From an uncultured Bacteroidales bacterium (GTDB lineage: Bacteria > Bacteroidota > Bacteroidia > Bacteroidales > P3): DNA of 29,470 nt. The notes beneath the pieces were generated by a model that was given only the letters and a program-made list of their open reading frames with translations, was not told where the DNA came from and searched no databases. Within the stretch, counting starts at the first letter, position 1. Each line of letters starts with the position of its first letter. The stretch lies in assembly GCA_910586395.1 (NCBI GenBank), contig CAJUFX010000014.1:1-29470 (forward strand), read 5' to 3'. A program made the position numbers and the translations under genes. Below, in pieces: positions 15,139-23,350 of this stretch.

Positions 15139-15732
15139 ATGTTGCGCGGGGCTTACGATCCGGATGCGGTGGAGGCCGGTTGCGACGAGGCCGGGCGCGG
15201 ATGTTTGGCTGGGCCGGTGTATGCGGCCGCCGTCATTCTGCCGCCGGATTACGCGCATCCCTTGCTCAACGACTCCAAGAAACTGACGGCTAAGCAGCGC
15301 GAAGCATTGCGGGGCGATATAGAACGCGACGCCTTGGCATATGGCGTCGCGGCCGTTTCGGCTCAGGGCATCGACGGAATGAACATCCTGCACGCTTCGA
15401 TTTTCGCGATGCACAAGGCTTTGGACAAATTGTCGGTTCGTCCGGAACACATCCTCGTCGATGGCAACCGTTTCAAGCCTTATGGTACGGTACCGTACCA
15501 TTGCATCGTCAAGGGGGACGGGCTTTATCAGTCGATTGCGGCGGCCTCGGTTTTGGCCAAGACTTACCGCGACGAATTTATCGGCTATATGCACCGCAAA
15601 TGTCCGCAATACGGTTGGGACCGGAACAAGGCCTATCCGACGGCGGCGCATTACGCGGCGTTGCGGCAATACGGCCCGACCGTCTATCACCGGCAGTCGT
15701 TCAAACTGCAACCGGATTTGACATTGTTCTGA
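15139..15732 (+). CDS. rnhB: Ribonuclease HII
   Basis: A 197-residue RNase HII, which cuts the RNA strand of RNA-DNA hybrids and starts removal of single ribonucleotides from DNA. The motif GCDEAGRGCLAGP gives D16 and E17; NDSKKL follows, then VDGN with D108, VKGDG with D127, and the ASVLAKTYRDE helix. Length is typical. The second gene of a likely purQ-rnhB-hisS transcript; hisS begins 32 bp downstream. Confidence 0.95.
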   Translation: MLRGAYDPDAVEAGCDEAGRGCLAGPVYAAAVILPPDYAHPLLNDSKKLTAKQREALRGDIERDALAYGVAAVSAQGIDGMNILHASIFAMHKALDKLSVRPEHILVDGNRFKPYGTVPYHCIVKGDGLYQSIAAASVLAKTYRDEFIGYMHRKCPQYGWDRNKAYPTAAHYAALRQYGPTVYHRQSFKLQPDLTLF

Positions 15733-15764
15733 AGTTCGAATCAATTTTTGAAATCTAAAAAAAC

Positions 15765-17141
15765 ATGGCACAGACCACTTCCATACCCAAGGGAACGCGC
15801 GATTTTTCGCCTTTGCAGATGCGGCGGCGACAGTATATTTTCGAGACGATACGGCAAGTATTCGCCTTGCACGCCTATCTGCCGATCGAGACGCCGGCCA
15901 TGGAGAACCTGAGTACCTTGATGGGGAAGTATGGTGAGGAGGGGGATAAACTGTTGTTCAAGATTCTCAATTCGGGCGATTTTTGGGCGAAGGCGGCCGG
16001 AACGGCTTGGGACGGGCTTGAGCCTGGCGAACGCGCCGTCAAGTTGGGAAACAGGATTAGCGAGAAAGGTTTGCGCTACGACCTGACCGTGCCGTTCGCG
16101 CGCTATGTCGTGCAACACCGCAACGATCTGACGTTGCCGTTCAAACGCTATCAGATGCAGCCGGTATGGCGGGCCGACCGCCCGCAACGCGGCCGTTACC
16201 GCGAGTTTTATCAATGCGACGCCGATGTGGTCGGATCCACGTCTTTGTGGCAGGAGGCCGAATTGGCGCAGATGGTGGCGGAGGTCTTCGCGGCCTTGCA
16301 AATCCCGGTCACGCTTAAAATCAACAACCGGAAGATTCTGGCGGGTTTGGCCGAGTATGTCGGTTGTCCCGACAAGATAGTCGATATAACGGTGGCTATC
16401 GATAAACTGGATAAGATCGGTTTGGACGCCGTGGAGGTCGAAATGGCGGAAAAAGGCATTGCGGGGGACGCCTGGCGGAAGTTGGCGCCGGTGTTGGAGT
16501 TGAGAGGGTCATTCGCCGAAAAAATGGTCTATATGCGCGGATTGTTCGCGCAGGTGCCGGTCGGCTTGCAGGGCGTGGCCGAATTGGAAGAGTTGTTCGG
16601 CTACATCGCACAATGTGTGGAAGGGTTGGACTATGAATGGGATTTGAGTCTGGCGCGCGGCCTCAATTATTATACGGGCGCGATTTTCGAAGTCAAGGCG
16701 CAGGGTGTGGAGATGGGCAGCATTTCGGGGGGCGGCCGTTACGATGACCTGACCGGCATTTTCGGCATGAAAGGCCTGTCGGGCGTCGGCATTTCGTTTG
16801 GCGCCGACCGCATTTACGACGTATTGGAGAGTTTGAACCGGTTTCCGGCCGATTTGCAGTCGGGGCAGGCGGTTTTATTCATACACTTCGGTCCGGAGGA
16901 GGCCGCGGCCGTACAGGCGGCGATGCGGACCTTGCGGGCCAACGGCATAGCCTGCGACCGTTATCCCGAACCGGCCAAGTTGCAGAAGCAGTTTGCCTAT
17001 GCCGACAAGTTGCGGATACCGTTCGCGGTGATGGTGGGGGAGCGCGAACGCGAGACGGGGCGGTTTTCGGTCAAGGACTTGCGCAGCGGCGAGCAGCGCG
17101 ACATGGACTTGAATGAATTGATAGTGATGTGTAAACGCTGA
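15765..17141 (+). CDS. hisS: Histidyl-tRNA synthetase
   Basis: A 458-residue class II aminoacyl-tRNA synthetase that charges tRNA-His. It starts with the family hallmark PKGTRDFSP. Motif 2 is GRYREFYQCDADVVG. The histidine-specific segments GLNYYTGAIFEV and SGGGRYDDL follow, then the motif 3 region SGVGISFGADRIYD. The C-terminal anticodon-binding domain covers about residues 365-455. The start is supported by the conserved PKGTRDF position near residue 8. It follows rnhB closely and is probably the last gene of that transcript. Confidence 0.97.
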   Translation: MAQTTSIPKGTRDFSPLQMRRRQYIFETIRQVFALHAYLPIETPAMENLSTLMGKYGEEGDKLLFKILNSGDFWAKAAGTAWDGLEPGERAVKLGNRISEKGLRYDLTVPFARYVVQHRNDLTLPFKRYQMQPVWRADRPQRGRYREFYQCDADVVGSTSLWQEAELAQMVAEVFAALQIPVTLKINNRKILAGLAEYVGCPDKIVDITVAIDKLDKIGLDAVEVEMAEKGIAGDAWRKLAPVLELRGSFAEKMVYMRGLFAQVPVGLQGVAELEELFGYIAQCVEGLDYEWDLSLARGLNYYTGAIFEVKAQGVEMGSISGGGRYDDLTGIFGMKGLSGVGISFGADRIYDVLESLNRFPADLQSGQAVLFIHFGPEEAAAVQAAMRTLRANGIACDRYPEPAKLQKQFAYADKLRIPFAVMVGERERETGRFSVKDLRSGEQRDMDLNELIVMCKR

Positions 17142-17300
17142 TGGTGCTTGTCCTGCGCTCGTTAAACTTCGCTACGCTTGTTTCGCCGCGGTGCTTCCCT
17201 TGGGACTGCGGCTCGTCGCCGCGATTGTCCTTACGGGAACGCCGACGGCTCATTGGCCGACGCTACGTTGGTCGCCATGCAGTTCATGACCGACAATAAG
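17142..17300. other. GC-rich intergenic element between hisS and hutH
   Basis: About 160 bp with several short inverted and repeated phrases: TTCGCTACGCTTGTTTCGCCGC near 17168, CGGCTCGTCGCCGCG near 17209, and GGCCGACGCTACGTTGGTCG near 17253. It has no good open frame and no TAnnTTTG element. Base composition and style differ from the AT-rich leaders elsewhere, so it may be a dispersed repeat or a decayed remnant. Unidentified. Confidence 0.4.
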
Positions 17301-17327
17301 AGAAAAAAATAAAATAAAGCAGTAGAT

Positions 17328-18821
17328 ATGGACAAGAAAGTATTTGAAATCACATTGGCCGATTTGACGTTCGACCAAGTGGATGAAATTCTCAAGAACG
17401 ATTATGCGATCAAGCTCTCCGACGAGGTCATCGCGCGGGTACAGAAATGCCGCGACTACCTTGACAAGAAGATGGAAAACCAGACCGAACCGATTTACGG
17501 AGTGACGACGGGTTTCGGTTCGCTTTGCAACCATTCGATTTCCAAGGAACAGCTTTCGCAGCTGCAGAAGAACCTCATGATGTCGCATGCCTGCGGCACG
17601 GGCGACTTGGTGCCGCTCGAAGTCGTCAAACTCATGTTGCTCATGAAGATTAAATCGCTTTCCTACGGTCATTCCGGCGTGCAGGTCGTCACGATCCAGC
17701 GTTTGGCCGACTTCTTTAACGAAGGCGTTTATCCGGTGGTCTATCAGCAGGGTTCGCTCGGTGCTTCCGGCGACCTCGCGCCGCTCGCGCACCTCTGCCT
17801 GCCGCTCATCGGTTTGGGCGAAGTATGGTTCAATGGTGCCAAACATCAGGCTTCCGTCATTCTGGAGCATTTCAAATGGCAACCGATCGAACTCCAGTCC
17901 AAGGAAGGCTTGGCGCTGCTCAACGGCACGCAGTTCATGAGCGCGTTCAGCGTACACAATTTCTTGAAGGCCAAACGCCTCTCCGCTTTGGCCGACCTGA
18001 TCGGCGCGATTTCGCTCGAGGCTTTCGACGGCCGCATCGAACCGTTCTTCCCCTCGGTTCACGAAGTACGTCACCACAAGGGGCAGATCGATACGGCGGC
18101 GCGTTTCCGCGAATTGTTGGAAGGCAGTGAGATGATCAAACGCAAGAAGGAGCATGTACAGGATCCGTATTCGTTCCGTTGCATCCCGCAGGTACACGGC
18201 GCGTCCAAAGATACGATCGAATACGTCGGCCGCATCCTCTCCGAAGAAATCAACGCCGTGACCGACAACCCGACCGTATTCCCCGACGAAGACTTGGTGG
18301 TATCGGCCGGTAACTTCCACGGGCAGCCGTTGGCTCTGACGCAGGATTTCCTCGCCATCGCCGTGGCCGAACTCGGCAATATCTCGGAACGCCGTACCTA
18401 TCAGCTCATCGGCGGCAAACGCGGCCTGCCCAACTTCCTCGTCAAGAATCCCGGCTTGAACAGCGGCTTCATGATTCCGCAGTATGCGGCGGCCTCCATC
18501 GTAAGCCAAAGCAAACAGCTCTGCACGCCGGCCAGCGTCGATTCCATCGAATCTTCGCAAGGCCAGGAAGACCATGTGAGCATGGGTTCCAACGCGGCGA
18601 CTAAGGCGTTCCGCGTCATGGACAATGTGGAACGGGTTCTGGCGATCGAGTTGTTCAATGCGGCGCAGGCGTTTGAATTCCGCCGTCCGGTCAAGACGTC
18701 GCCTGTATTGGAAAAGGTGTTGGCGGCTTACCGTCGCGAAGTGCCTTTCGTCGATAACGACACGGTTATGTATCCGCTCATCGAACGTTCGGTGGCTTTC
18801 CTGCAGGATTTCGGCCTGTAA
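17328..18821 (+). CDS. hutH: Histidine ammonia-lyase (MIO aromatic amino acid lyase)
   Basis: A 497-residue lyase that deaminates histidine to urocanate. The MIO cofactor forms from A146-S147-G148 in QQGSLGASGDLAPLAH. The catalytic tyrosine is Y57 in IYGVTTGFGSL. The core asparagine and helix-bundle motifs (DNPTVF, NFHGQPLA, SSQGQEDHVSMG, FEFRRP) are present. Length matches HutH (about 500-510). No hutU, hutI or ftcD is adjacent, unlike usual hut operons, so a tyrosine or phenylalanine lyase activity cannot be excluded from sequence alone. It sits downstream of hisS and ends at its own terminator. Confidence 0.85.
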   Translation: MDKKVFEITLADLTFDQVDEILKNDYAIKLSDEVIARVQKCRDYLDKKMENQTEPIYGVTTGFGSLCNHSISKEQLSQLQKNLMMSHACGTGDLVPLEVVKLMLLMKIKSLSYGHSGVQVVTIQRLADFFNEGVYPVVYQQGSLGASGDLAPLAHLCLPLIGLGEVWFNGAKHQASVILEHFKWQPIELQSKEGLALLNGTQFMSAFSVHNFLKAKRLSALADLIGAISLEAFDGRIEPFFPSVHEVRHHKGQIDTAARFRELLEGSEMIKRKKEHVQDPYSFRCIPQVHGASKDTIEYVGRILSEEINAVTDNPTVFPDEDLVVSAGNFHGQPLALTQDFLAIAVAELGNISERRTYQLIGGKRGLPNFLVKNPGLNSGFMIPQYAAASIVSQSKQLCTPASVDSIESSQGQEDHVSMGSNAATKAFRVMDNVERVLAIELFNAAQAFEFRRPVKTSPVLEKVLAAYRREVPFVDNDTVMYPLIERSVAFLQDFGL

Positions 18822-18844
18822 GGACGCAAACGCATCCGGAACTA

Positions 18845-18890
18845 AGAACCGTCGGCGGGCATCGCGGCCTGCCGGCGGTTTCTTTTTTTT
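18845..18890 (+). terminator. Rho-independent terminator of hutH
   Basis: GAACCGTCGGCGGGC pairs with GCCTGCCGGCGGTTTC (allowing G-U pairs) around a short loop, followed by eight T at 18883-18890. It begins 24 bp after the hutH stop. Confidence 0.9.
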
Positions 18891-18904
18891 GTACCGCCGC
18901 ACAT

Positions 18905-18954
18905 AAAAAAAAGGGTTATGCCAAAATGTAAATTTTGACATAACCCCTTTTGTA
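18905..18954 (-). terminator. Terminator hairpin of the groESL operon
   Basis: On the minus strand, AAAAGGGGTTATGTCAAAA pairs with TTTTGGCATAACCCTTTT across a 6-base loop and is followed by a T-run. It is 135 bp after the groEL stop. It may also act on plus-strand transcripts because the other flank ends in CCCCTTTT. The core TTATG(N)CAAAATTT resembles the palindrome at 5256-5292. Confidence 0.8.
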
Positions 18955-18959
18955 AAGGT

Positions 18960-19088
18960 GTGGTAGAAAGGTCAAGATGCAAGGCGTTGAGGGTGAGGGC
19001 GAAGGAGCGTACATGCGTACGTGACTGAGCCCGAATCCCGATAATAACGAAGCAGATTGGCCTTTATAACACGCCGTAGGCGGTCGGC
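18960..19088. other. Unexplained element between groEL and its terminator
   Basis: A 129-bp stretch separating the groEL stop from the terminator. It holds the near-palindrome CGTACATGCGTACG (about 19009-19022), the phrases CAAGGCGTTGAGGGTGAGGGC and GAAGGAGCG, and CCTTTATAACACGCCG at its end. No open frame of note. The style is that of a dispersed intergenic repeat. Transcription of the groESL operon would include it as a 3' untranslated region. Confidence 0.4.
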
Positions 19089-20717
19089 TTAGTACATGCC
19101 GTCCATACCGCCGGCCGGCATAGGAGGCATCGGCTTTTCTTCCTTGATTTCAGCCAACACGCATTCGGTCGTGAGCAACATGCCGGCAATCGAAGCGGCG
19201 TTTTCCAACGCAACGCGCGTTACCTTCGCCGGGTCAATGACGCCCGACTTGAACATGTTTTCGTATTGTTCCGTTCTGGCGTTGAAACCGAAGTCGTCTT
19301 TGCCTTCCTTCACCTTGTTGACGATGACCGAACCTTCCAGACCGGCGTTCGCCACAATCTGACGGAGCGGTTCTTCCAGTGCGCGGAGGATAATCTGAAC
19401 GCCGATTTTCTCATCGTCGTTCTCCACTTTGAGTTTTTCCAACGCGGGGAGACAGCGCAGGTAGGCGACGCCACCGCCGGGTACGATACCTTCTTCAACC
19501 GCGGCACGTGTGGCGTGGAGCGCGTCGTCGAAGCGGTCTTTCTTCTCTTTCATTTCCACCTCGGAGGCAGCGCCTACGTAGATAACCGCCACGCCGCCGG
19601 CCAGTTTGGCCAGACGTTCCTGCAATTTCTCGCGGTCATAATCCGAGGTCGTTTTTTCGATTTGCGCTTTGATTTGCGCGACGCGGGCCTTGATTTCGTC
19701 TTTCTTGCCCTTGCCGTTCACAATCGTCGTGTTTTCTTTATCGACCGTCACTTTTTCGGCCTGACCCAAGAAACTCAGGTCGGCGTCTTCCAGTTTGAGG
19801 CCTTTTTCTTCCGAAATGACGGTCGCGCCGGTCAGAATGGCGATGTCTTCTAACATTTCCTTACGGCGGTCACCGAAGCCGGGCGCTTTGACGGCCGCGA
19901 TCTTCAACGATCCGCGCAGGCGGTTTACCACCAACGTGGCCAAGGCTTCGCCATCCACGTCTTCGGCGATAATCAACAGCGGACGGCCCGTCTGAACCGT
20001 CTTTTCGAGTACCGGCAAAAAGTCTTTCATGACCGAAATCTTCTTGTCGTAGAGCAGGATGAACGGGTTGTCGAACACCGTTTCCATCTTTTCGGTATCG
20101 GTCACGAAATAGGGCGAAATGTAACCGCGGTCAAACTGCATGCCTTCCACAACCTTGACTTCCGTTTCGGTGCCTTTGGCTTCTTCAATCGTGATGACGC
20201 CCTCTTTCTTCACTTTCTGCATCGCTTCGGCAATCAGGCTGCCGATAGAGGCGTCGTTGTTGGCCGAAATCGTGGCTACCTGTTGGATTTTCTCCACGCT
20301 GTCGCCTACCTTTTGGCTCATCTTCTGCAGGTGTTTCACCACCTCCGCCACGGCTTTGTCGATACCGCGTTTCAGATCCATCGGGTTGGCGCCGGCCGTC
20401 ACGTTTTTCAAGCCGGTGCGGACAATCGACTGGGCCAGAATCGTGGCCGTCGTCGTACCGTCACCCGCGATGTCGTTGGTCTTGGAAGCCACTTCCTTGA
20501 CCATCTGCGCGCCCATGTTTTCCACGGTGTCTTTCAGTTCCACTTCTTTGGCCACCGAAACGCCGTCCTTGGTCACGTGCGGCGCACCGAATTTCTTATC
20601 TATAATGACGTTGCGGCCTTTGGGGCCCAACGTTACCTTAACGGCGTCGCACAAAGCGTCCACGCCTTTTTTCAAACGGTCTTTGGCTTCCTGGTCGAAT
20701 AAAATTTCTTTAGCCAT
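19089..20717 (-). CDS. groL: Chaperonin GroEL (Hsp60)
   Basis: A 542-residue chaperonin subunit forming the 14-mer folding chamber with GroES. Visible family elements are TLGPKGRNV and the nucleotide-binding AGDGTTTATIL in the equatorial domain, the intermediate and apical segments with KISVMKDFLPVLE, LIIAEDVDGEALATLVVN, and the C-terminal VPGGGVAYLR...EG. The C-terminus is short, with one PPMPAGGMDG phrase rather than a long GGM tail. It lies 107 bp downstream of groES on the same strand. Confidence 0.98.
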   Translation of the reverse strand: MAKEILFDQEAKDRLKKGVDALCDAVKVTLGPKGRNVIIDKKFGAPHVTKDGVSVAKEVELKDTVENMGAQMVKEVASKTNDIAGDGTTTATILAQSIVRTGLKNVTAGANPMDLKRGIDKAVAEVVKHLQKMSQKVGDSVEKIQQVATISANNDASIGSLIAEAMQKVKKEGVITIEEAKGTETEVKVVEGMQFDRGYISPYFVTDTEKMETVFDNPFILLYDKKISVMKDFLPVLEKTVQTGRPLLIIAEDVDGEALATLVVNRLRGSLKIAAVKAPGFGDRRKEMLEDIAILTGATVISEEKGLKLEDADLSFLGQAEKVTVDKENTTIVNGKGKKDEIKARVAQIKAQIEKTTSDYDREKLQERLAKLAGGVAVIYVGAASEVEMKEKKDRFDDALHATRAAVEEGIVPGGGVAYLRCLPALEKLKVENDDEKIGVQIILRALEEPLRQIVANAGLEGSVIVNKVKEGKDDFGFNARTEQYENMFKSGVIDPAKVTRVALENAASIAGMLLTTECVLAEIKEEKPMPPMPAGGMDGMY

Positions 20718-20824
20718 GGTTGTAAATTTTTAAAGTTCTTGATAAATGACGGAACCGGCGTTTTGTCAGGCCCGGGCCGTCGGTTAATAAGGGTGGTGGT
20801 CCGTCGCGGACCTACCTTGAATAA

Positions 20825-21103
20825 TTATATAATGGCGAAAATATCGCTTTCGCGCATAATCAGGTAATCCTTGCCGTCAATTGACAGTTCGTTGCCCGAA
20901 TATTTGCCGTAAAGCACCTTGTCGCCTTCCTTGACGGTCATCGGTTCGTCTTTCTTGCCGGCGCCGACGGCTACGACAACGCCTTTCTGCGGTTTTTCCT
21001 TGGCGGTGTCGGGAATGATGATGCCGCCCGTGGTTTTCTGTTCAGCTTCCATCGGCTCAACGACCACGCGGTCGGCCAGCGGTTTGATTTTTACTTTGCT
21101 CAT
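20825..21103 (-). CDS. groES: Co-chaperonin GroES (Hsp10)
   Basis: A 92-residue lid protein of GroEL. It starts with IKPLADRVVVEP and has the mobile-loop sequence KTTGGIIIPDTAKEKPQ (about 23-40) that binds GroEL, then VVAVGAG and the conserved GDKVLYGKYSGNEL. It is the first gene of the groES-groEL operon and lies downstream of a -24/-12-like element at 21180-21194. Confidence 0.97.
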   Translation of the reverse strand: MSKVKIKPLADRVVVEPMEAEQKTTGGIIIPDTAKEKPQKGVVVAVGAGKKDEPMTVKEGDKVLYGKYSGNELSIDGKDYLIMRESDIFAII

Positions 21104-21179
21104 GATGATTGATATTTTTATATTCTAAATTCTAAGTGTTAAGGCCATTTGTACCCTCAAGCAGGCGGTAGGCTGTTTA

Positions 21180-21194
21180 GCAGAAAGCGTGCCA
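21180..21194 (-). promoter_or_regulatory. Sigma-54-like -24/-12 promoter of groES
   Basis: On the minus strand this reads TGGCACG, 4 bases, CTGC, matching the sigma-54 consensus TGGCACG-N4-TTGC with one mismatch; the invariant GG and GC are 10 bases apart as required. The predicted start would be near 21168, leaving a leader of about 65 nt. No hairpin separates it from groES. No TAnnTTTG element is evident nearby. Assignment as a real sigma-54 promoter is inferred. Confidence 0.5.
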
Positions 21195-21276
21195 TAAACC
21201 GAAGACTGACATTTTTGCAGGCGTCAGATGTGTATGGCGGTTGGCGGCACGTTTGATTTTGCGAACAACCACGCTG

Positions 21277-21612
21277 TCACGCAAACAATAAGGGAACGCA
21301 GAAGTGTTTGATTACCGAGATGATAAACCCAAGAATCAAGGCATTGACAAGGACAATTGGAATCGCTTTTTTGTCAGATTTTCCTATCATCACCACCATC
21401 GGGATCGCCATCAGCAATGCCACGACGGGGCCTACTAAAAAGTCGTTTATGCCCAACTGTGGAAGTGTGGTGTTGAAAATAATGAATGTCACGACCACAT
21501 ATTGGAGGAAAGCGGACCAGCAATCCGTCCGGTTCATTTTTTTCAAAAACATGGGAAGCGCGTCGATCAGCCCGATGACCGCTCCTGTCAGGAGGGTGAA
21601 ACCTAATTCCAT
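21277..21612 (-). CDS. Small integral membrane protein, function unknown
   Basis: A 111-residue protein starting at the ATG at 21612 (MELGFTLL); an upstream in-frame start would overlap the promoter zone. About four hydrophobic segments are seen, near residues 3-22, 35-50, 57-75 and 82-105, with short charged loops (KKMNRTD, GKSDKKAIP). It has no recognised motif. It is transcribed toward groES but has its own -7 element at 21661-21668, and the groES element lies after its stop. Confidence 0.6.
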   Translation of the reverse strand: MELGFTLLTGAVIGLIDALPMFLKKMNRTDCWSAFLQYVVVTFIIFNTTLPQLGINDFLVGPVVALLMAIPMVVMIGKSDKKAIPIVLVNALILGFIISVIKHFCVPLLFA

Positions 21613-21660
21613 AATTTTAATTTTTAATGGTTTATATAAACTAAGGCGTGATTTTGGACG

Positions 21661-21668
21661 CAAATATA
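21661..21668 (-). promoter_or_regulatory. Bacteroides-type -7 element of the membrane protein gene
   Basis: On the minus strand this reads TATATTTG (consensus TAnnTTTG), 48 bp upstream of the ATG at 21612. It supports the shorter start. Confidence 0.6.
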
Positions 21669-21732
21669 ATTGAATTTTATTTATGAGGTGCCGATGGGGC
21701 TTTCTTAGGTGAAGTACCGGGCGTCTGGAAAA

Positions 21733-21764
21733 TTTGTTTCCGAAATAATTTAGAATTATCTTAG
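21733..21764 (+). promoter_or_regulatory. Candidate promoter of mgsA
   Basis: TTTG at 21733-21736 and TATCTTAG at 21757-21764 (one mismatch to TAnnTTTG), with a 20-bp spacer. The expected leader to the mgsA start is about 95 nt. Longer in-frame starts upstream of 21868 are not favoured, as the family begins near the chosen ATG. Confidence 0.5.
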
Positions 21765-21867
21765 CCTACCTTTTCTGAACGGGCGTTTGGTTCGACGGCA
21801 AGGGCCTGGCGAATTGAACATTAGGGCGATCAAGTGTTGTAAAATATTTATAAACAAAGAATCTAAT

Positions 21868-22314
21868 ATGAAGGACAAACTGACAATCGCGCTGGTAGCG
21901 CACGACCACCGCAAGGCCGATATGGTCGATTGGGTCAAATATAATGCGGGCTATCTGGCCAAACATCATCTGGTCTGTACGGGGACGACGGGCAAATTGG
22001 TCAAAGCGGCATTCGACGAGGCCGGCATCGCGGCGGATGTCACGTGCATGCACTCCGGACCCATGGGTGGCGACGCGGAAATCGCCGCGATGGTGGTGCG
22101 CAACGAAATTGATTTTGCGGTGTTTTTGATTGACGATTTGAATGCGCAACCGCATGAGGCCGACATTCAGATGTTGTTGCGGCAGTGCCGTCTGCACAAT
22201 GTGCCGATTGCGTGTAACCGCATCAGCGCCGATTTGATTATTTCGAGCCAACTTTGGCAGGATCCGGATTATGAACCGATAGCGCAGAGTTATATTCGTT
22301 TTGAACGTGAGTAA
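21868..22314 (+). CDS. mgsA: Methylglyoxal synthase
   Basis: A 148-residue enzyme that converts dihydroxyacetone phosphate to methylglyoxal and phosphate, a bypass of lower glycolysis under phosphate limitation. Family motifs are visible: LVAHDHRK near the N-terminus, phosphate-binding TGTTGKL (38-44), SGPMGGDAEIAA with catalytic D69, and DDLNAQPHEADIQMLLR with H96 and D99. The ATG at 21868 gives the standard length (about 150). It is followed by prmC after 58 bp. Confidence 0.95.
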   Translation: MKDKLTIALVAHDHRKADMVDWVKYNAGYLAKHHLVCTGTTGKLVKAAFDEAGIAADVTCMHSGPMGGDAEIAAMVVRNEIDFAVFLIDDLNAQPHEADIQMLLRQCRLHNVPIACNRISADLIISSQLWQDPDYEPIAQSYIRFERE

Positions 22315-22372
22315 ATGCTGTGTGGACAGTGACGCGTGCCGGCGTGGAAGTCGTGGATAAAACTGAAAAATC

Positions 22373-23350
22373 ATGCGGATTGCATCGAACGCGTTGGCGG
22401 ATGTCCGGCGGTTTTATATAGAGGAGTTGGCGAAACGCTATCCGGCGGAAGAAGCCGGGGCGTTGTTCGACTGGGCGGCCGAAGAAATTTTGGGGCAGCC
22501 GCGGTCGATATGGCGCGCGCAGGCCGACCGGCGTGTGAGCGAGAGCGAGTTGTTGCGCTTCTTTGAGGCGGTCAAACGTTTGCGCAAGGGGGAGCCGGTG
22601 CAGTATGTCTTTGGGCGGACTTATTTCGACGATATGGCGTTGGCGGTGTCGCCGGCGGTCTTGATTCCGCGTCCGGAGACGGAGCAATTGGTCGGCTTGG
22701 TGGCGGACGAGTTGGCGCAAGGGGGGCGCGGCCGTGCGGCCGCGCCCTGTAGCGGGCGGGCGCGTGTCTGGGATGCTTGTACGGGCAGTGGCTGTATTGC
22801 GCTCGCCCTCTACCGCCGCTTCGGGGGCGCGGTGGAGGTGTGGGGCTCGGATATTTCGGAGGCGGCCTTGGCCGTGGCGCAAGGCAATGCCGAAGTCTGG
22901 GGGCGGATTCAACCGCCGTCCGCCGCCTCATGCCGCGCATCCTCGGCCGTTGGTTCGGCCGCCCTGGACACCGCGCGCCCCGAAGCGGCGCCCTTGCGCC
23001 TGCTCCGTCATGACCTTTTGGCCGAAACGCCCTTGCCGGGCCCTTGGGACATCATTGTCAGCAATCCGCCCTATGTGCGCGAGAGCGAGAAGGCTTTGAT
23101 GCACGAGAATGTCTTGCAGCACGAGCCGGCTTCGGCTTTGTTTGTGCCGGACGACGATGCGTTGCGGTTTTACGAGGCCTTGGGGCGGGGCGCGCTTGCC
23201 GGATTGACCGAAAATGGCGTGCTGTGGGCGGAAATCAACGAGGCGTTGCCGGATGCGCTGACGACGCTTTACCGCGGCTTGGGGTTCGCGACGGTCGAAA
23301 TTCATAAAGATTTCCGCGATAAACCCCGTTTTGTCCGCGTCCGGCGTTGA
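22373..23350 (+). CDS. prmC: Peptide chain release factor glutamine methyltransferase PrmC
   Basis: A 325-residue SAM-dependent methyltransferase that methylates the glutamine of the GGQ motif in release factors RF1 and RF2. The N-terminal helical domain has GEPVQYVFGRTYF and LIPRPETEQLV. SAM-binding VWDACTGSGCIALAL is at about 132-146 and catalytic NPPY at 231-234. It is about 40 residues longer than usual (about 280), because of an Ala/Gly/Arg-rich insertion near 115-130 and an Ala/Ser/Pro-rich one near 178-206. Both are in GC-rich DNA, similar in style to the C-rich gap downstream. The core motifs are intact, so the enzyme should work. Confidence 0.92.
   Translation: MRIASNALADVRRFYIEELAKRYPAEEAGALFDWAAEEILGQPRSIWRAQADRRVSESELLRFFEAVKRLRKGEPVQYVFGRTYFDDMALAVSPAVLIPRPETEQLVGLVADELAQGGRGRAAAPCSGRARVWDACTGSGCIALALYRRFGGAVEVWGSDISEAALAVAQGNAEVWGRIQPPSAASCRASSAVGSAALDTARPEAAPLRLLRHDLLAETPLPGPWDIIVSNPPYVRESEKALMHENVLQHEPASALFVPDDDALRFYEALGRGALAGLTENGVLWAEINEALPDALTTLYRGLGFATVEIHKDFRDKPRFVRVRR

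Noticed and set aside
17250..18941. Long minus-strand frame antisense to hutH
   Set aside because: Shadow of hutH; it also runs through the terminator hairpin.
21104..21276. CIRCE element for HrcA upstream of groES
   Set aside because: No TTAGCACTC-N9-GAGTGCTAA inverted repeat or close variant on either strand.
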